Made by a program: the position numbers and the translations under genes
Part shown: positions 6,455-8,092 of the stretch, one piece after another
Layout: the number at the start of each line of letters is the position of its first letter
How positions within the stretch are numbered: position 1 is the stretch's first letter
The notes under the pieces: generated by a model
Databases searched by the model: none
The model's input: only the letters and a program-made list of their open reading frames with translations
Told to the model about the DNA's origin: nothing
NCBI GenBank assembly: GCA_030617565.1
Contig: JAUWVE010000065.1
Span: 1 to 8,092, forward strand
Origin: Gammaproteobacteria bacterium
Lineage (GTDB): Bacteria; Pseudomonadota; Gammaproteobacteria; BMS3Bbin11
DNA length: 8,092 nucleotides
Reading direction: 5' to 3'

Positions 6455-7726
6455 ATGGGCAGCTTCCTCGGTCTGGACATCGGAACATCCGGAGTCAGGG
6501 CAATTCTGATTAGCGATGCTGGTCAGATTTTGGCCTCATCACGCAGCGTACTACCTGTTAGTTTTTACCAGCGGGGAATGCTTTGCCAGCAGCCAGAAGA
6601 CTGGTGGCAGGCCGTACTTGACTGCCTGCAGCAACTATCCGGCCAACATGATCTGACCGATCTGCAGGCAATTTCTATCAATGGCACATCCGGCACGACT
6701 TTACTGACAAATGCTCGAAACAAGCCTGTTAGCCCGGCATTGATGTATAACGATGTGCGACCTGCCGAGCTGGCCAGAGAATTATGCAGCAAAGCCCCTG
6801 CAATCCCTGCCTGCAGCCGGACCGGTGCTCTGGCCAAGGCCGCCTGGCTGTTCCGGAACTATACTCCCGCAGGCGAATATTTCATCCAACAGCAGGCAGA
6901 CTGGGTGCTGTCACAATTTACAGGCAAACCGGGCATCAGCGACTGGAATAACACCCTGAAACTGGGTTTTGACCCTGAAACCCTGAGCTGGCCGGGCTGG
7001 TTGACTGAAATTGATATGGGCAAGGGAAAGTTCCCACGTGTTTTTCCTCCCGGTAAGCCTGTGGCAGACATATCAGCCCGTATGGCCAGACAACTTGGCC
7101 TTCCTCAATCCACGCGACTGCATGCAGGCACCACTGACAGCATCGCGGCCTTTCTCGCCAGCGGTGCAGGACAGCCTGGTGAAGCCGTCACCTCACTGGG
7201 CTCTACACTGGTACTTAAGCTTTGTACACAAAAGTCCATCACCTCAAATGCCCATGGCATATACAGCCATCGTCTGGACCAACAGCGATGGCTGGCAGGT
7301 GGAGCATCGAATTCAGGGGGTGCGGTGCTGAAGGAAAAATTTACAATTGACGAACTACTAAGCCTGTCAGAACAAATAAGTCCTGATCTGGATACAGGGC
7401 TGGAATACTATCCGCTGCCGGCAAAAGGTGAACGATTCCCCTTCCCTGACCCGGAAAAAATGCCCGTCATGCAGCCTGTACCCGATAGCAGATCAGAATA
7501 CCTGCAGGCCATATTTGAAGGCATCGCACGAATTGAGAAACAGGGATATGATCTACTCGAAGAACTGGGAGCCGACAAGGTTCTATCTATCAGATCCAGC
7601 GGTGGCGGTGCTGCAAACCCGGTCTGGACCAGGATAAGGCAACGGATAGTTGATCGCCCTTTCCTGCAGGCTGAACAAACAGAAGCGGCCTACGGCAGCG
7701 CACTTCTTGCTGCTGGCAAGGTATAA
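6455..7726 (+). CDS. FGGY-family carbohydrate kinase, D-ribulokinase-like (short type)
   Basis: FGGY kinases phosphorylate sugars or polyols with ATP in the cytosol. The 423-residue product opens with FLGLDIGTSGVRA, where D8 sits at the position of the N-terminal catalytic/metal aspartate. The second half begins with HAGTTDS, where D228 matches the general base. The actin-fold ATP site is seen in SLGSTLVLKL (247-256), GGASNSGG (282-289) and SSGGGAANPVW (381-391). Most xylulo-, glycero- and ribulokinases are about 480-550 residues. The short length and GLDxGTSGxRA opening instead resemble the cyanobacterial/plant group described as D-ribulose kinases (first annotated as xylulokinase-like). D-ribulose is thus the best guess, but D-xylulose or another ketose cannot be excluded. 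It starts 20 nt after queF without a clear Shine-Dalgarno; a run of eight T (6441-6448) lies just upstream. No transporter, isomerase or sugar regulator is adjacent, so a repair or salvage role in central metabolism is possible. Confidence 0.85.
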   Translation: MGSFLGLDIGTSGVRAILISDAGQILASSRSVLPVSFYQRGMLCQQPEDWWQAVLDCLQQLSGQHDLTDLQAISINGTSGTTLLTNARNKPVSPALMYNDVRPAELARELCSKAPAIPACSRTGALAKAAWLFRNYTPAGEYFIQQQADWVLSQFTGKPGISDWNNTLKLGFDPETLSWPGWLTEIDMGKGKFPRVFPPGKPVADISARMARQLGLPQSTRLHAGTTDSIAAFLASGAGQPGEAVTSLGSTLVLKLCTQKSITSNAHGIYSHRLDQQRWLAGGASNSGGAVLKEKFTIDELLSLSEQISPDLDTGLEYYPLPAKGERFPFPDPEKMPVMQPVPDSRSEYLQAIFEGIARIEKQGYDLLEELGADKVLSIRSSGGGAANPVWTRIRQRIVDRPFLQAEQTEAAYGSALLAAGKV

Positions 7727-7745
7727 TCAACACCTAAACACACTT

Positions 7746-7896
7746 TCACCACAGAGGACACGGAGGTCACAGAGTTTTTACTAATTGTCTACACAGCTAC
7801 TTTATATTTTCAGACTATCCTAATCGCCTGATTATTGGATCAAGATTATAAGCAATAAATTCTTTTACTCTGTGTCCTCCGTGTCCCCTGTGGTGA
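7746..7896. repeat. Imperfect 30-bp inverted repeat with 91-bp centre; nonautonomous repeat element or hairpin
   Basis: The left arm (7746-7775) and the reverse complement of the right arm (7867-7896) match at 28 of 30 positions. Each arm is itself made of three 9-bp units: CACAGAGGA, CACGGAGGT and CACAGAG on the left, and the corresponding CACAGGGGA, CACGGAGGA, CACAGAG on the opposite strand of the right. The centre is AT-rich, has no coding frame of note, and contains a smaller hairpin (7817-7840: ATCC-TAATC, loop GCCT, GATTA-TT-GGAT). From memory, CACAGAG-GACAC-type motifs of this sort recur in intergenic DNA of many proteobacteria, so this is probably one copy of a dispersed family. I see no transposase, and I did not find a convincing target-site duplication. 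Confidence 0.8.
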
Positions 7897-7907
7897 GATG
7901 CTTTTTT
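7867..7907 (+). terminator. Possible terminator for the queF-kinase transcript
   Basis: The right arm of the inverted repeat is followed, after GATGC, by six T (7902-7907). If the two long arms pair in RNA, the stem plus T run could end transcription coming from the kinase. The 91-nt loop and the 5-nt gap before the T run make this a poor match to a standard intrinsic terminator. Confidence 0.3.
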
Positions 7908-7938
7908 CCAAACCGTCAACCAAATACGAAATATTACT

Positions 7939-8092
7939 ATGAAAGGCAATTTATTTACCGGCGCCGGCTATTTTACTAAAGGTCTGGCTCTAATCTGGAA
8001 ACCGGGCATTCGCCCGTTTACGCTGTGGCCGATACTTATTACCCTGGTGGTATTTATCGCACTGGCCTACGCAGGTGCAGGCTATTTTGAGC
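7939..8092 (+). CDS. CysZ/EI24-family membrane protein, N-terminal fragment
   Basis: The first 51 codons of a gene that continues past the right edge. The opening, GAGYFTKGLALIWKPGIRPF followed by TLWPILITLVVFIALAYAGA, matches the start of the EI24 domain family. In E. coli CysZ and Pseudomonas homologues, a YYFxxGxxLxxxPGxRxFxxxPL segment leads into the first long membrane helix. CysZ mediates sulfate uptake for cysteine synthesis, whereas many EI24 proteins are of unknown function. E. coli also has cysZ next to zipA-ligA, so this may be a loosely conserved neighbourhood. The ATG at 7939 has no clear Shine-Dalgarno, but no better start lies upstream in frame. With only the N-terminus visible, I call the family and not the specific transporter. 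Confidence 0.7.
   Translation, partial: MKGNLFTGAGYFTKGLALIWKPGIRPFTLWPILITLVVFIALAYAGAGYFE

Noticed and set aside
7845..7850. Perfect TATAAT on the reverse strand in the repeat centre
   Set aside because: There is no acceptable -35 at 16-18 bp, and it would only drive transcription antisense to the kinase; chance occurrence in AT-rich DNA is likely.
1..8092. CRISPR array, tRNA, rRNA, transposase or toxin-antitoxin pair
   Set aside because: I found no regularly spaced direct repeats, no cloverleaf or rRNA-like sequence, and no transposase or small paired genes in the window.

Overview
The window looks like chromosomal DNA from a gammaproteobacterium of roughly 50-55% GC. The reverse-strand order smc-zipA-ligA is the classical arrangement in Pseudomonas-like gammaproteobacteria, and zipA itself is largely confined to gamma- and betaproteobacterial relatives. 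I cannot name a genus from the sequence.

Layout: (1) Bases 1 to about 630, reverse strand, hold most of a CPBP-family (CAAX protease/bacteriocin-processing) membrane protein. It is visibly more AT-rich than the rest and runs off the left edge. (2) At about 626-640 it abuts the 5' third of ligA (NAD+-dependent DNA ligase). Both genes are broken at the same point: ligA loses its last two thirds and the CPBP gene loses its N-terminal part. This is either an illegitimate-recombination scar or an assembly misjoin. (3) zipA and smc follow on the reverse strand. smc, zipA and ligA are tightly packed (0 and 16 nt gaps) and read as one chromosome-maintenance and cell-division operon. (4) A 72-bp divergent intergenic region separates smc from a forward pair: queF (type I, queuosine pathway) and a short FGGY sugar kinase of the D-ribulokinase-like type, 20 nt apart. 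(5) A 212-bp gap carries an imperfect 30-bp inverted repeat built from 9-bp units. (6) The right edge holds the first 51 codons of a CysZ/EI24-family membrane protein.

The smc, zipA and ligA products act in chromosome organisation, anchoring of the FtsZ ring to the membrane, and sealing of DNA nicks. queF belongs to tRNA modification. The kinase has no obvious functional link to queF beyond probable cotranscription.

I do not see a new multi-gene defence, mobile or biosynthetic system here. The points most worth a second look are the ligA/CPBP junction, an apparent degenerate duplication of the FtsZ-binding fold inside ZipA, and the inverted-repeat element downstream of the kinase.
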